Of a DNA stretch of 64,000 nt, positions 30,319 to 45,443 are shown one piece after another. This stretch comes from Brachybacterium squillarum M-6-3. Its GTDB lineage: Bacteria > Actinomycetota > Actinomycetes > Actinomycetales > Dermabacteraceae. The first letter of the stretch is position 1. Each line of letters begins with the position of its first letter. Under the pieces are notes generated by a model. The model did not search any database, was not told the origin of the DNA, and saw only the letters and a program-made list of their open reading frames with translations. Location: NCBI RefSeq assembly GCF_000225825.1, contig NZ_AGBX01000001.1, positions 372,001 through 436,000 on the forward strand, written 5' to 3'. The position numbers and the translations under genes were made by a program.

Positions 30319-30403
30319 CCCCCCAGTATCACCGGTGCACGGGACCGACATGCGGTCCGTTCTGGGCGATATGGGTGACTTCGGCCATCGCGTCATCGGG
30401 TGT

Positions 30404-31264
30404 TCAGGTCCGCGTCCCCGGCACCTCACCGGGCGTGTCCCCCGCGAGCATCGCGTCGTAGCCGGAGCGGAAGTCAGGGTGATCCAGGTCCCCGAACAGC
30501 GCGGCGAGCCGGGCGCCGGCCAGCACGGTGCCGCCGCCGGGGTCGGGCTCGGCCGCGGGCGGGACGGGCAGGTCCATCCGCCGGGCGAGATGGGTGACGA
30601 CCTCGCCGAGGGTGGCGGGGTGGTCGTCCACGGCGTGCAGCAGCGACGGCGGTGCGGGGTGGGTGAGCAGAAGCTCGAGGGTGCGCACCAGGTCGTCCTG
30701 GTGGATGCGGTTGCTGCGGCGACGGTGCTCGACGGGCCGCCCCTCGCGCACGGTGCGGAGCAGCCGGTCGCGGCCGGGCCCGTAGATCCCGGCGGGGCGC
30801 AGCACGATCGCGTCGAAAAGCTCCCGGGCCTGCTCCTCCCCCGCCACCAGGCTCCGGGCGCGCTCGGTGGCGGGGGTGGGGGGCTCGTCCTCGTCGAGGG
30901 GCCGGGCCTCGGCGTCGGGGCCGCCAAGGCCGTCGAAGACCCGGGTGGAGGAGACGAAGACCGTGCGCGCGGGCACGGCGGGCAGCGCGCCCGCCAGGTG
31001 CTGCAGGCGCTCGCGGTACCCGTCCGGCGCGTCGGTGGGCGGCAGGGTGATGACCATCCCGGCGGCGCGCGGCAAGGTCGCGGGCAACGGCTCGGCGAGG
31101 TCGATCGCGAGGGCCGGCAGGTCCGGGGGCAGACCGCCGACGTCCCGGCGCAGGGCGAGGACGTCGAGGCCGCGGTCCCTCAGCCGCGGGGCCAGGGCGG
31201 TGCCGAGCTTGCCGCAGCCGACCAGCAGGACCGGACCGGTGGCGGGGTCGAGGGCGGCCGTCAC
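30404..31264 (-). CDS. NAD-dependent epimerase/dehydratase family protein
   Basis: 286 residues of an extended SDR/YeeZ-type fold: nucleotide motif [16 protein letters not shown], then [30 protein letters not shown], a deviating catalytic region ([12 protein letters not shown] instead of YxxxK), [16 protein letters not shown] and [15 protein letters not shown]. Lack of a clear YxxxK suggests a role other than classical dehydrogenase. Substrate unknown. Its GTG start overlaps the stop of the DoxX gene (GTGA). Confidence 0.8.
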   Translation of the reverse strand: MTAALDPATGPVLLVGCGKLGTALAPRLRDRGLDVLALRRDVGGLPPDLPALAIDLAEPLPATLPRAAGMVITLPPTDAPDGYRERLQHLAGALPAVPARTVFVSSTRVFDGLGGPDAEARPLDEDEPPTPATERARSLVAGEEQARELFDAIVLRPAGIYGPGRDRLLRTVREGRPVEHRRRSNRIHQDDLVRTLELLLTHPAPPSLLHAVDDHPATLGEVVTHLARRMDLPVPPAAEPDPGGGTVLAGARLAALFGDLDHPDFRSGYDAMLAGDTPGEVPGTRT

Positions 31265-31713
31265 CGCCGCGGCCGGAGGGCGTTCGTCGCCCAGAGGGTG
31301 AGGCCGATCAGCACCGGCTGGAAGAACAGGCGGGCGAAGCGCTTCTGGTCGGTGTCCAGCCCGAAGCCGTCGCGGCGGTGGAGCCACTGGGCGAGGTTCC
31401 CCGGGAACACGGCCACGAAAAACCCGGCGACCACCCAGCCGACGGTGGCCTGGCGGCGTCGCAGCAGCACCAGGGCGCCGCCCAGGATGATCTCGGCGAA
31501 GCCGGAGGCGAGCACGGTGGCATCGGGGTTCAGCGGCACGAACTCGGGCACCTGCGCCTGGAACTCGTCGCGGGCGACCGTGAGGTGGCTGATCCCCGCC
31601 CAGGTGAGGGCCGTTCCGAGGGCGAGGCGCACGGCGGTGCGGGGCAGGGAGCGGCGGCGTCGACGGCGCGTGGGGGGCTCGGGGACGGCGGGGGCGGAGG
31701 ACTGCTCGGGCAC
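31261..31713 (-). CDS. DoxX-family membrane protein
   Basis: 150 residues from a GTG at 31713 with GAGG upstream. After a basic N-terminal RRRRRRSLPR there are four hydrophobic segments (LALGTALTWAGISHLTV, VLASGFAEIILGGALVLL, VGWVVAGFFVAVFPGNLAQW, LFFQPVLIGLTLWATNAL). FPGNLAQW and the size are typical of the DoxX-like/MauE-like family. Physiological role unknown. Coupled to the downstream epimerase. Confidence 0.78.
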   Translation of the reverse strand: MPEQSSAPAVPEPPTRRRRRRSLPRTAVRLALGTALTWAGISHLTVARDEFQAQVPEFVPLNPDATVLASGFAEIILGGALVLLRRRQATVGWVVAGFFVAVFPGNLAQWLHRRDGFGLDTDQKRFARLFFQPVLIGLTLWATNALRPRR

Positions 31714-31838
31714 GGGGCACCTCGGTCTCGGCGGTAATGACGGTGCAGGCAGGCTACTCCAGGGCCCTGCGGGACGCGGTCTGCTCCCGGCCGGGCGCAC
31801 TAGAGTGGCTGGTCACCGCCCCGACCCGAGGAGACCCC

Positions 31839-32933
31839 ATGTCCGCGCCCTCCCCCACCGCCGCGCAGATCCGCTCCCTCCCGAAGGCCGTGCTGCACGA
31901 CCACCTGGACGGCGGGCTGCGACCCTCGACGGTGCGGGAGCTCGGCGAGGAGCTCGGGGTCGAGCCGCCCGCCGCCTCCGACGAGGGGGTGGCGGACTGG
32001 TTCGAGGCGGCCGCGGACTCCGGCTCCCTGCCCCGCTACATCGCGACCTTCGACCGCACCCTCGCCCTGATGCAGATGGCACCGGCGCTGCGCCGCATCG
32101 CCCGGGAGTTCGTGGAGGACATGGTGGCCGACGGCGTCGTGTATGCGGAGACGCGGTGGGCGCCGCAGCAGCACCTGGCCGGGGGCCTGATGATGGGGGA
32201 GGCCGTGGCCGCGGTGCAGGAGGGCCTGGACGAGGGGGTCGCCGCCTCGGAGCGCGCGGGACGGCGGATCGTGGTGGGGCAGATCCTCTCCCACATGCGT
32301 CAGCTCCCGCCGACCCTGGAGCTGGTGGAGCTCGCGGCAGCCCGGCGGGACCGGGGCGTGCTCGGCGTGGACCTGGCCGGGCCGGAGGCGGGCTTCCCCG
32401 CCTCCCGTTTCGCGGAGGTCTTCGAGCGGGCCCGGGAGCTGCAGGTGCCGATCACGATCCATGCCGGGGAAGCCGACGGGGTCGCCTCGATCGCCCAGGC
32501 CCTGGACTGCGGTGCCACCCGCCTCGGCCACGGGGTGCGGCTGGTCGACGACCTGGGCCCGGAGAGTGGAGGACCCGGCGGCGCCGGGGAGCCCGGTCCG
32601 GTGGCGCGCCGGGTGCTGGACGGTGGCGTCTGCCTGGAGGTCTGCCCCCGCTCGAACCTGCAGACCTCCGCCGCCGCCTCGATGGACACCCACCCGGTGG
32701 ACCGGCTGCGCCGCCTCGGCGCCCGGGTCGCCCTGAGCTCGGACAATCGTCTGATGAGCCGCACCTCCACCTCCCGGGAGTGGCAGCGGGTGGTCGACAC
32801 CTTCGCCTGGACCCTGGATGACATGGAGCGGGCCACCCTGGACGCGCTCGCGGCGGGCTTCGCCCCGGCGGCGCAGCGCGCAGCCCTGGGCGAGGACGTG
32901 GTGGTCCCGGCCTACGCGGCGGCGCGGCGATGA
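31839..32933 (+). CDS. add: Adenosine deaminase
   Basis: Converts adenosine and deoxyadenosine to inosine forms (purine salvage). 364 residues, normal length. Metal and catalytic motifs of the TIM barrel in order: HDHLDGG (residues 20-26), GVVYAETRWAPQQHL, GVDLAGPEAGFP, HAGEADG (His/Glu of catalysis at about 208-211), RLGHGVRL, LEVCPRSN and ALSSDNRLMSRTS with the metal Asp. AGGAGA precedes the ATG at 31839. A family member acting on a related base (adenine) cannot be excluded but the motifs fit ADA. Confidence 0.9.
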   Translation: MSAPSPTAAQIRSLPKAVLHDHLDGGLRPSTVRELGEELGVEPPAASDEGVADWFEAAADSGSLPRYIATFDRTLALMQMAPALRRIAREFVEDMVADGVVYAETRWAPQQHLAGGLMMGEAVAAVQEGLDEGVAASERAGRRIVVGQILSHMRQLPPTLELVELAAARRDRGVLGVDLAGPEAGFPASRFAEVFERARELQVPITIHAGEADGVASIAQALDCGATRLGHGVRLVDDLGPESGGPGGAGEPGPVARRVLDGGVCLEVCPRSNLQTSAAASMDTHPVDRLRRLGARVALSSDNRLMSRTSTSREWQRVVDTFAWTLDDMERATLDALAAGFAPAAQRAALGEDVVVPAYAAARR

Positions 32934-33003
32934 ACTCCGCGTCGCGTCTCGCCGCCCCGACCGCCCCTCACGGGACGCCGGTTCCGCCGGAGACGGCCGA
33001 GGC

Positions 33004-33363
33004 TCAGTAGCTGATGACGATGGAGCCGGGGCGGCGCACGTTCGCCCTCGCGGAGCCGTTCCCAGCGGAGGTCACCGTGCCGTTCTGGAGGGAGGAGCCG
33101 AGGTAGCACGCGCCTCCGCCGGTCGCGTTCGGCGGCACCTCCACGCCGGTGATCGTCGGACGGACCCCACCCGCCGCCACGGCGAGGGTGAGGACGTCGC
33201 CCGGGGACACGGTGAGGTTTCCGGTGACCCGGGCGGCGGAACCATCGGTGCTGCCGTTGGAGGCGGCGATCATCTCGTCGGAGCCCCCGATATTCCGGAT
33301 GGTCGGAGCGTCGAATCCCGCACTTCGCCAGAATCCAGCCGGAATCGCAGGGTCACGCCGTGA
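33004..33363 (-). pseudogene. C-terminal remnant of a glycine-rich surface protein
   Basis: An open frame without a proper start, bounded upstream by a TGA at 33364-33366. It reads like the tail of the secreted glycine-rich repeat proteins: AIPAG...GGSDEMIAASNGSTDG, AARVTGNLTVSPGDVLTLAV, and GTVTSAGNGSARANVRRPGS with a final IVISY. No signal peptide is found and the long Gly-rich middle is nearly absent. An ATG at 33273 would give 89 residues, a possible small protein. Local base composition is lower in GC than around it. Probably a decayed gene. Confidence 0.55.
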
Positions 33364-33497
33364 TCAGTGCTGATGCCCACACGTCCGGGAAGGACACCAC
33401 GGCACGGAATCCGTCGGCGACGTCCTGGAATTCCCGATACGCGGCGGGAATCGCGCATTCCCCGACCGAGCTCGGGCCACGGGGATCCGAGAACCGC
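33364..33497. other. Decayed or noncoding patch of lower GC
   Basis: On the minus strand an open frame runs from about 33490 to a TGA at 33361 (ECAIPAAYREFQDVADGF and VVSFPDVWASALITA are parts of its translation) with no start codon near the left end. The codons often end in A or T, unlike the neighbours. I recognise no family. It may be a fragment of a foreign gene. Confidence 0.3.
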
Positions 33498-33893
33498 TCA
33501 GCCCCCGGCGTGCTCCTCGAGGCCGAGCTCCCGGGCGGCGCGCCGCAGCAGCTCCGGATCCGCGTGGGCGGTGACAGCGGGCTCGACGCCGCCGCGGGCG
33601 GTCTCCGCGTCGACCAGCAGGCGGATGGGGGCGGAGTGCTCCCGATGTCCCTGCCGCGGCTCGTCCTCGCGGGGGTCCCCGTCCAGGGCGCGCAGCGTGG
33701 CGAGATCGATCGCCGCGAGGGGCAGCAGCACCGTGCGGGTGCTCAGCCGGTGCCGCGTCACGGCCAGCGCGCACACCTCGCCGGTGCGGTCCACCAGGTA
33801 GACGTCGCGCACCTGGCCCAGGCGACGGTCGTCGGCGCCGACCACGTCCACGCCCGCCAGCTCGGCGGGGTCGCTCATCGCGATCGCATCCAT
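33498..33893 (-). CDS. PRC-barrel domain protein
   Basis: 131 residues. The first 80 form a PRC-barrel: LAGVDVVGADDRRLGQVRDV, YLVDRTGEVCALAVTRHRLS and TVLLPLAAIDLATLRALDG. The tail is charged with VTAHADPELLRRAARELGLE near the end. Such proteins bind RNA or protein partners; function unknown here. ATG at 33893 (ATG 33878 is possible). It lies 23 bases after the TetR gene, at the end of the ask-asd unit. Confidence 0.75.
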   Translation of the reverse strand: MDAIAMSDPAELAGVDVVGADDRRLGQVRDVYLVDRTGEVCALAVTRHRLSTRTVLLPLAAIDLATLRALDGDPREDEPRQGHREHSAPIRLLVDAETARGGVEPAVTAHADPELLRRAARELGLEEHAGG

Positions 33894-33916
33894 GCCCGCA
33901 GCCCCCTTCCCGCGCG

Positions 33917-37370
<3,454 letters not shown>

Positions 37371-37607
37371 CTACGGTCCCGCCTGTGCACTCCGCCCCGG
37401 TGCCCGTCGCAGGGGCACCGGGGCGGAGGGTAAAAGGTGTCGGCCGTGGTGCGCGGCCGGGTCCAGTCCCTCGTGCTCGACGTCGTCGGCGGTGAGGTCG
37501 TAGGGGCGGCGCCATTCGAGCACCACCACGGCCACCAGGAACAGGGCGGACAGCGCCAGCGCGGGCGGCACGACCAGCAGGAAGCCGACCCGCAGCAGCT
37601 GCACCAC
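37371..37607 (-). CDS. Small membrane protein, function unknown
   Basis: 78 residues from a GTG at 37607 (the next codon is also GTG). One long hydrophobic segment or a helical hairpin (LRVGFLLVVPPALALSALFLVAVVVL) is followed by EWRRPYDLTADDVEHEGLD, a conserved-looking cytoplasmic part. The last 20 residues are encoded by a terminator-like hairpin and their sequence (PLRRAPGRSAQAG) looks unconstrained. No family recognised. Confidence 0.5.
   Translation of the reverse strand: MVQLLRVGFLLVVPPALALSALFLVAVVVLEWRRPYDLTADDVEHEGLDPAAHHGRHLLPSAPVPLRRAPGRSAQAGP
37390..37428. terminator. 16-bp perfect hairpin at the end of the small gene
   Basis: CTCCGCCCCGGTGCCC at 37390-37405 and its exact complement at 37413-37428, loop seven bases. 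On the plus strand it is followed by GGTAAAA, on the minus strand preceded by TTTTACC. It lies within the last codons of the small membrane gene, so either the gene ends in its own terminator or the true protein is shorter. Confidence 0.65.
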
Positions 37608-37742
37608 GACGAGCCTGCCGGCGTACCAGCGGACGGCGCGGCCCTCCTCACCGCCGCAGCGGGAGGCGCGCAGCCACGTCCGTCACAGCTCTGCGCAACG
37701 GCCCGGCGCACGTCACGGCCGCAGCCGCCCGGCCGCGGACGC

Positions 37743-39971
<2,229 letters not shown>

Positions 39972-40280
39972 GCCCCGAAGCGTAGTTCAGCAGGCGCGAC
40001 CGACTCGCCCGGCGCCCGGCGCGCCTGGTGCGCGCAGTCTGGGCGCGTCCCTGTCCATCGGATGCACTCAGATGGCAGGTCGCCTGCGATATGCACGCCA
40101 CCTGCCACCTGAGTCCATCGGCCGGACAGGCCTCGCCGGGACCGGGCGGGGCGCGCCCTCCCCGCCGGGCTGTGGTCGCCCGACCGCACGGCGTGGCCTT
40201 CACGTCTCCCGCGCAGGATCTGTGCGGGCCGCCCCCGGAATCCGCCTCGTCGCTGCTCATGAGCACGGCAGGATGGGCCT
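39972..40280. promoter_or_regulatory. Divergent intergenic region nadE / ABC exporter with a dyad
   Basis: About 309 bases, no gene. It contains a 15-bp inverted repeat with one mismatch (ACTCAGATGGCAGGT at 40066-40080, ACCTGCCACCTGAGT at 40100-40114), framed by two direct copies of GTCCATCGG at 40053-40061 and 40113-40121. The arrangement suggests an operator or a small mobile/palindromic element. No clear promoter boxes. The nadE ATG is 81 bases from the nearer end. Confidence 0.6.
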
Positions 40281-41318
40281 ATGAGCCAGGTCACCGTCCC
40301 GTTGCCTCCCGGTCCTCCCCCGGGCCCCGACCCCTCCGGCACCGTCGCCCCCGGCCCTCCGCCGGCAGTGGAGCCGGGGATTCTCGCCGAGCACGTCAGC
40401 CGGGCCTTCGGCCACGTGCAGGCGGTGCACGACCTGAGCTTCACGGCGCCGCCCGGCGCGGTGACCGCCCTGGTGGGCCCGAACGGCTGCGGCAAGTCCA
40501 CGCTGATGCTGGTGCTGGCCTCGCTGCTGGCCCCGGACTCCGGCCGGGTGCTGGTCGAGGGCATGGACCCGGCGGCCGACTCGGCGGCGGTGCGGGCGCG
40601 GGTGGGCTGGATGCCGGATCAGTTCGGCGCCTGGGACTCGCTGCGGGTCACCGAGGTGCTGGAGGTGATGGGCCGTGCCTATGCGCTGCCGCCCGCGCGG
40701 CTGCGGACCCGGGTGGACCACCTGCTGGAGCTGCTGGACCTCGTCTCCCTGGCGCAACAGCCTGCGCACGTGCTCTCCCGGGGGCAGAAGCAGCGCCTCG
40801 GCCTGGCGCGGGCGCTGGTGCACGAGCCCTCGGTGCTGATCCTCGACGAACCGGCCTCCGGCTTGGACCCGGCCTCCCGGCGGCGTCTGCTGCGGGTGGT
40901 GCGTAGCGCGGCCGCAGACGGGGCGACGGTGCTGGTCTCCAGCCACATCCTCGGGGAGCTCGAGGAGATGGCCGATCACGTGGTGGTGATGGACCGCGGC
41001 CGTGCCGTGGAGTCGGCGAGCCTGCGCTCCCTCGCCTCCCGGCCACGGCCCTGGCGCATCGAGTCCCTGGACGATCACGCGCTCGCGGCGGCCCTGGCGG
41101 CGGTGCGCGTCCAGCATGAGCCCCTGCGGCCCCGCGCCGAGACCAGCAGCGGCCACGCGGAGACGACCGTGATGCTGCCGGACGAGGCGACGGCGGCGCG
41201 GCTGCTCGCGGACCTCGCCGCCCACGGCGCCCAGGTGGTGGCCTTCTCCCCCGCGGCGGGACGCCTGGAGACCATCTACCTCGCCTCGGACGCCTCCCGG
41301 CGGGAAGGAGCCCTGTGA
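40281..41318 (+). CDS. ABC transporter ATP-binding protein
   Basis: 345 residues. A Pro/Gly-rich N-terminal stretch of about 35 residues precedes the ATPase: Walker A GPNGCGKST, Q-loop in VGWMPDQFGAWDSL, signature LSRGQKQRLGLAR (the Ser-Gly of LSGGQ reads SRGQ), Walker B VLILDEPASGLD and the His switch SSHILGELEE. Sequence pattern is that of ABC-2 type exporters with a C-terminal regulatory extension (about residues 245-345). Paired with the permease starting at its stop. Substrate unknown. Confidence 0.92.
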   Translation: MSQVTVPLPPGPPPGPDPSGTVAPGPPPAVEPGILAEHVSRAFGHVQAVHDLSFTAPPGAVTALVGPNGCGKSTLMLVLASLLAPDSGRVLVEGMDPAADSAAVRARVGWMPDQFGAWDSLRVTEVLEVMGRAYALPPARLRTRVDHLLELLDLVSLAQQPAHVLSRGQKQRLGLARALVHEPSVLILDEPASGLDPASRRRLLRVVRSAAADGATVLVSSHILGELEEMADHVVVMDRGRAVESASLRSLASRPRPWRIESLDDHALAAALAAVRVQHEPLRPRAETSSGHAETTVMLPDEATAARLLADLAAHGAQVVAFSPAAGRLETIYLASDASRREGAL

Positions 41319-42433
41319 TGGCGACGATGAACGGAGCGCTGCGCCTGCGTCCCCGCGGCACCTGGCTGGTGGCCTCGCTCGAGCTGCGGCAGCGGCTGCG
41401 CTCCCGCGGCTGGATCATCGCCCTGGCGGTGTGGACCGTGGTGCTGCTGGGCCTGGGCTTCCTGGTGCTGGCCCCGACGCTGTACTTCGCCGGCTGGGAC
41501 CACCTGGCCGGCACCGCGCGGGTGGTGCTGAGCCTGCAGATTATCCTGGTGCTGTTCGCCCTGCTCGTCGTGGTGCCGGCCCTCTCGGCCGGCTCGATCA
41601 ACGGCGACCGCAATGCCGGCACCCTGGCGATCCTGCAGGCCAGCCTGCTGAGCTCCGCGGAGATCGTGATGGGCAAACTGCTGGCCGGCTGGCTGACGGG
41701 CCTGGCCTTCCTGGTCCTCGCGCTGCCCTCCACGCTGATCACGGCGGTGCTGGCGCAGACCTCCCCCTGGTACTTCCTGCGGATGGTCGCGATGATCGCC
41801 CTGATCGCGGCGTGCCTGACGGCGCTGGGCCTGGGCCTGTCCTCGATCACGGTGCGGCAGCTCAGCTCCGTGGTGCTGGCCTACGTGGTGGTGTTCGGGG
41901 TGACGGTGGTGCTGCCGGTGGCCTTCGGCGCGGCCGCGACCTTCGTCAGCCAGGAGCGGCAGGTCACCGTCTACGAGTCCCAGCCGCCGCCCGGGTGGAC
42001 CGGGGACGACTGGACCTCGGAGCCCGACCAGTCGACGTGGACCTGCGAGCCCCTGGAGAGCACCCAGACCGTGCTGCGCACCGATCTGGTGCTGCCGCTG
42101 CTGTGGGCGAACCCGGTGGTGATGCTCGCGGAGACGGCCCCGTCCGTCAATCTCCGCGACACCGCCACTGCAGATTTCGGCGACCTCGATGCGCTGTCGG
42201 GGATGAAGCTGCTGCTGCAGTACGCCGCGGCCCCCGCGCATCCCTCGCACTTCGTGTCCTGCGATCCCGGCCAGGAGGGCTACCCGGAGGACCTGGCGAC
42301 GATGCCGCAGCGCCCGGTCGGCTGGATCGGCGTGATGCTCTGGCTGCTGGTCGGCGGCGGCTCGCTCGCGCTGGCCATCCGGCGCCTGGCGGCGCCGATC
42401 CGGCGGCTGGGACGCGGCACCCGCATCGCCTGA
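41318..42433 (+). CDS. ABC-2 type transporter permease
   Basis: 371 residues from the ATG at 41318 (overlapping the previous stop; AAGGAG seven bases upstream); a GTG one codon earlier also works. Six or so membrane segments: IIALAVWTVVLLGLGFLVLA, VVLSLQIILVLFALLVVVPA, LLAGWLTGLAFLVLALPSTL, MVAMIALIAACLTALGLGL, VVLAYVVVFGVTVVLPVAF and a last one near IGVMLWLLVGGGSLALAI. Between segments five and six is an extracytoplasmic loop of about 120 residues with two cysteines. Forms an exporter with the ATPase above. Confidence 0.9.
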   Translation: MATMNGALRLRPRGTWLVASLELRQRLRSRGWIIALAVWTVVLLGLGFLVLAPTLYFAGWDHLAGTARVVLSLQIILVLFALLVVVPALSAGSINGDRNAGTLAILQASLLSSAEIVMGKLLAGWLTGLAFLVLALPSTLITAVLAQTSPWYFLRMVAMIALIAACLTALGLGLSSITVRQLSSVVLAYVVVFGVTVVLPVAFGAAATFVSQERQVTVYESQPPPGWTGDDWTSEPDQSTWTCEPLESTQTVLRTDLVLPLLWANPVVMLAETAPSVNLRDTATADFGDLDALSGMKLLLQYAAAPAHPSHFVSCDPGQEGYPEDLATMPQRPVGWIGVMLWLLVGGGSLALAIRRLAAPIRRLGRGTRIA

Positions 42434-42446
42434 GCGGGCGTCGGTC

Positions 42447-44156
42447 TCAGCGCTCGTGCAGGCCGCTGACGCTGCCGGGGATGCCGTGCCGCTGCTCCGG
42501 TCGTGCCGGCGGGGCGGCGAAGGGCGATCCCTCGGCGCCGAAGTCCGGCAGGTTCCCGGCGGAGACGTCGGCGGCGCGCACGGCGGTGTCCCGGGCACCC
42601 GGCTCGGAGCCGTCCACCCACAGCCGCTCCCCCGCGGTGTCCAGCGCCATCAGGGCCGCGGCGTGCTCGCCGTGCTGCTCCAGCAGGCGACGGCGCTGCG
42701 CGGCGCGGACGGCGGGGTCGGCGGCCCGGTCCGCGCGGGTGCCGAGCTCGGGGGCCACCAGGGCGTACGACGACTCCCGGCGCATGTACCGCCCGGCGGG
42801 GCCGTAGAACACGTCCCGGGCGCCGCGGCGCATCCCGGCGGCCGTCCCGAGGCCGACCAGCGGGGCGAGGACCAGCACGTCCAGCACCAGCCAGGTGGCG
42901 GTGAGGGCATCGCCCTGCTGGGCGATCGCGAGGACGATCCCGGCGGTGGTGGCCCCGAGGGCCACGGCGAGCCCGGCCAGGACGCCGGTCCAGCGCACCA
43001 GGGAGACCTCCCAGGCGTTCACCCGTGCCCGCACCGCCCAGTCGGCGTAGGTGCGCAGGTCCCGCACCTCGGCGCGACGGCGGGCGGAGAGCAGGGCGGC
43101 CACTCCCGGGGAGGCGGCGACGGCCAGCAGCACCAACAGGCCGATCGGAAGGCACACGGCGGCGACGGGCCAGGCCAGCACGTCGGGAGCATCGGCGAGG
43201 GTGCTGGCGCCGGTGCGGGCGAACAGCAGCACGGCATCGGCCGTGCCCATCACCAGCCAGCCCAGCACGAGCACGGGGATCGCGACCCAGGCCACCGAGC
43301 CGGCGGCGATCACCCGCAGCGACCGCAGCAGGCCCACCGGGCTGAGGGCCGCCCGGGACTCGGGGCTGGCGGGGGTGGGCGGCAGGTGGCGGCGGTCCTG
43401 GGCGAGGACCTGCCGGGCGGCCGCGCGGCGGCGGTCGTGGTCGCGGTCCAGCCTGGCGGTGCGCTCGAGGTCGGCGGCGGGCTTCACGCCGAGCACCCGG
43501 GGGGCGCTCCACCAGCGGGCGATGCACGCCCAGGCGAGGAGGATCAGCAGCAGTGCCAGGCAGGTCGCCATCAGGGGGCCGGCACCGAGACGGCCCCAGG
43601 GCATCCGCACCCCGAGCACGACCGCGGCCAGCAGCAGCGGCACCGTGAGCAGCGGCGGGGCGATCATCACGGTGGCCAGGCGGCGGGAGACGGTGCGCTG
43701 GAAGGCCTGCTCGGAGAGGAACGTCCGCGGGGCCAGGGGCGCGATGAGGGCGACCGCGAGGGGGATCAGGGCCAGGCTGAGCGCGGTGGCGCCGATGGGA
43801 AGCAGGGCGTTGGTCAGGGCGAGCTGGTCCCGGTCCAGGCCGATCAGGGCGGCGACGGTGCGCACGCCCATCCCGGAGCCCGCGGAGACCAGCAGCGAGA
43901 GCAGCCAGAAGGTCGGCGCGGCACCCCAGATGTACAGCAGGATCAGCCCGTACCAGAGCGCGAGGAGGATCAGGCAGGGCAGCCAGGCCGTCCGCAGCAG
44001 GCGCCGCCGCAGTGCGGCACGGGACTCGGCGATGATCTCCGCGGGCGGGGCCAGGGAGGTGTCCTCCTCCGGCAGCCGCGACGGGGAGGGCAGGTCCCGC
44101 AGCGGTGGCAGGGCGCGCTCGGTCCCCGAGGGGCCGATCGCGCCGGGCGTGCTCAC
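42447..44156 (-). CDS. Large multi-pass membrane protein, function unknown
   Basis: 569 residues, GTG start overlapping the recR stop (GTGA). About ten membrane segments, for example [75 protein letters not shown] and [19 protein letters not shown], with cytoplasmic charged loops ([20 protein letters not shown]). The last 100 residues are soluble. I do not recognise the family; it resembles permease-like proteins encoded near ABC genes. It is convergent with the permease, with only 13 bases between. Confidence 0.7.
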   Translation of the reverse strand: MSTPGAIGPSGTERALPPLRDLPSPSRLPEEDTSLAPPAEIIAESRAALRRRLLRTAWLPCLILLALWYGLILLYIWGAAPTFWLLSLLVSAGSGMGVRTVAALIGLDRDQLALTNALLPIGATALSLALIPLAVALIAPLAPRTFLSEQAFQRTVSRRLATVMIAPPLLTVPLLLAAVVLGVRMPWGRLGAGPLMATCLALLLILLAWACIARWWSAPRVLGVKPAADLERTARLDRDHDRRRAAARQVLAQDRRHLPPTPASPESRAALSPVGLLRSLRVIAAGSVAWVAIPVLVLGWLVMGTADAVLLFARTGASTLADAPDVLAWPVAAVCLPIGLLVLLAVAASPGVAALLSARRRAEVRDLRTYADWAVRARVNAWEVSLVRWTGVLAGLAVALGATTAGIVLAIAQQGDALTATWLVLDVLVLAPLVGLGTAAGMRRGARDVFYGPAGRYMRRESSYALVAPELGTRADRAADPAVRAAQRRRLLEQHGEHAAALMALDTAGERLWVDGSEPGARDTAVRAADVSAGNLPDFGAEGSPFAAPPARPEQRHGIPGSVSGLHER

Positions 44157-44746
44157 ACGGACCGCCGCCCGGTGAAGGCGCGGCCGAGGGTCATCTCGTC
44201 GGCGTAGTCGAGGTCGCCGCCCACCGGCAGCCCGGAGGCGAGGCGGGTCACGCTGATCTCGAGGGAGCCGAGCAGCCGGGTGAGGTACGCGGCGGTGGCC
44301 TCCCCCTCGATGTTCGGGTCCAACGCGAGGATCACCTCGGTGGTCCCCCCGGAACCGAGACGCGTCATCAGCTCGGTGATGCGCAGGTCATTGGGGCCGA
44401 CACCGCCGATGGGGTCGATCGCGCCGCCGAGCACGTGGTAGCGGCCGCGGAACTCGCGCAGGCGCTCGATGGCGACGATGTCCTTGGACTCCTCCACCAC
44501 GCAGATCACCTCGTCGCTGCGACGCGGGTCGGCGCAGATGCGGCAGGTGGTCTCCGCGGACACGTTCCCGCAGATCTCGCAGAAGCGCACGGTGTCCTTG
44601 ACCGTCACCAGCACCTCGGCGAGACGGCGCACGGAGGCCTCATCCGCGTCGAGCAGATGGAAGGCGATGCGCTGTGCCGACTTCGGGCCGATGCCCGGCA
44701 GCTTGCCGAGCTCGTCGATCAGGTCCTGGACGATTCCTTCGTACAC
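44153..44746 (-). CDS. recR: Recombination mediator RecR
   Basis: 197 residues; works with RecO/RecF to load RecA at gaps. N-terminal helix-hairpin-helix ([20 protein letters not shown]), zinc finger ([16 protein letters not shown]) and a Toprim domain ([53 protein letters not shown]). All four zinc cysteines are present. In many actinobacteria recR lies beside dnaX; here dnaX is 1.5 kb away. Confidence 0.96.
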   Translation of the reverse strand: MYEGIVQDLIDELGKLPGIGPKSAQRIAFHLLDADEASVRRLAEVLVTVKDTVRFCEICGNVSAETTCRICADPRRSDEVICVVEESKDIVAIERLREFRGRYHVLGGAIDPIGGVGPNDLRITELMTRLGSGGTTEVILALDPNIEGEATAAYLTRLLGSLEISVTRLASGLPVGGDLDYADEMTLGRAFTGRRSV

Positions 44747-44867
44747 CCTGCAAGTCTAGGGGCCGGGGGCGACGAAGCAGGCCGGGCCGCCCCGGTTCCG
44801 CCCTCGGCGCAGGACGCCGGCACGCGACGAGGGCGGGGGTGGGGGTGGGGGACGACGGTGCGGACCG

Positions 44868-45443
44868 TCAGCGCACGACCTCGTAGATCAGCTTCACGAC
44901 GCCGTTGGGGTAGGCCTCGCTCTCGCGCAGGCGGAGCTGCCCGGAGATCGGCTGCTCCCGGGGGAACAGGTGCTTGCCGGCCCCGCGCAGGACCGGGAAC
45001 TGCAGCAGGTGGTAGCGGTCGATGAGGCCGGCGGCGGCCAGCTCCCGGGCCAGCTCGGCGCTGCCGTGGATGAAGATCGCCCTGCCCTCGGTGTCCTTCA
45101 GGGCGGCGACGTCGGCCAGGGAGCGCAGGATGCGGGTCTCGCCCAAGCCGGCGGTGAGGTCGGCCTCGTCCAGGGTGGTGGAGACGACGAACTTCGGCAG
45201 GTCGCGGTAGGCGGCGTGGTCCTCGGAGTCGCGCCAGATCGGGGCGAAGGCCTGGTAGCTGTTCCGGCCCAGCAGCAGGGCGCCGGTCTCGGCGATCTCA
45301 TCGCCTTTGAGGGCGAAGGCCTCGGGATCGAAGGGCGTGTCCATCACCCAGCCGCCGTAGGGGTGGCCCTCGACGGTGCCGCCCGGGGAGTCGAGCACAC
45401 CGTCGGCGGTAACGAAGCCGGTGTAGACGATCTCGCGGGTCAT
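44868..45443 (-). CDS. DHFR-fold (RibD C-terminal-like) reductase family protein
   Basis: 191 residues. Family pattern: TREIVYTGFVTADGVLDSPG at the start, GGWVMDTPFDPEAFA, ALLLGRNSYQAFAPIW, KFVVSTTLDEADLT, IFIHGSAELARELAAAGLID and YHLLQFPVLRGAGKHLF. These NADPH-binding proteins are widespread in actinobacteria and their substrates are mostly unknown. ATG at 45443. It is divergent from the GyrI-like gene with about 220 bases between. Confidence 0.85.
   Translation of the reverse strand: MTREIVYTGFVTADGVLDSPGGTVEGHPYGGWVMDTPFDPEAFALKGDEIAETGALLLGRNSYQAFAPIWRDSEDHAAYRDLPKFVVSTTLDEADLTAGLGETRILRSLADVAALKDTEGRAIFIHGSAELARELAAAGLIDRYHLLQFPVLRGAGKHLFPREQPISGQLRLRESEAYPNGVVKLIYEVVR

Noticed and set aside
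44747-44867. tRNA or small RNA between recR and the DHFR-like gene
   Set aside because: No cloverleaf, no TTCGA/TTCAA-type T-loop with acceptor stem; only GC-rich spacer.
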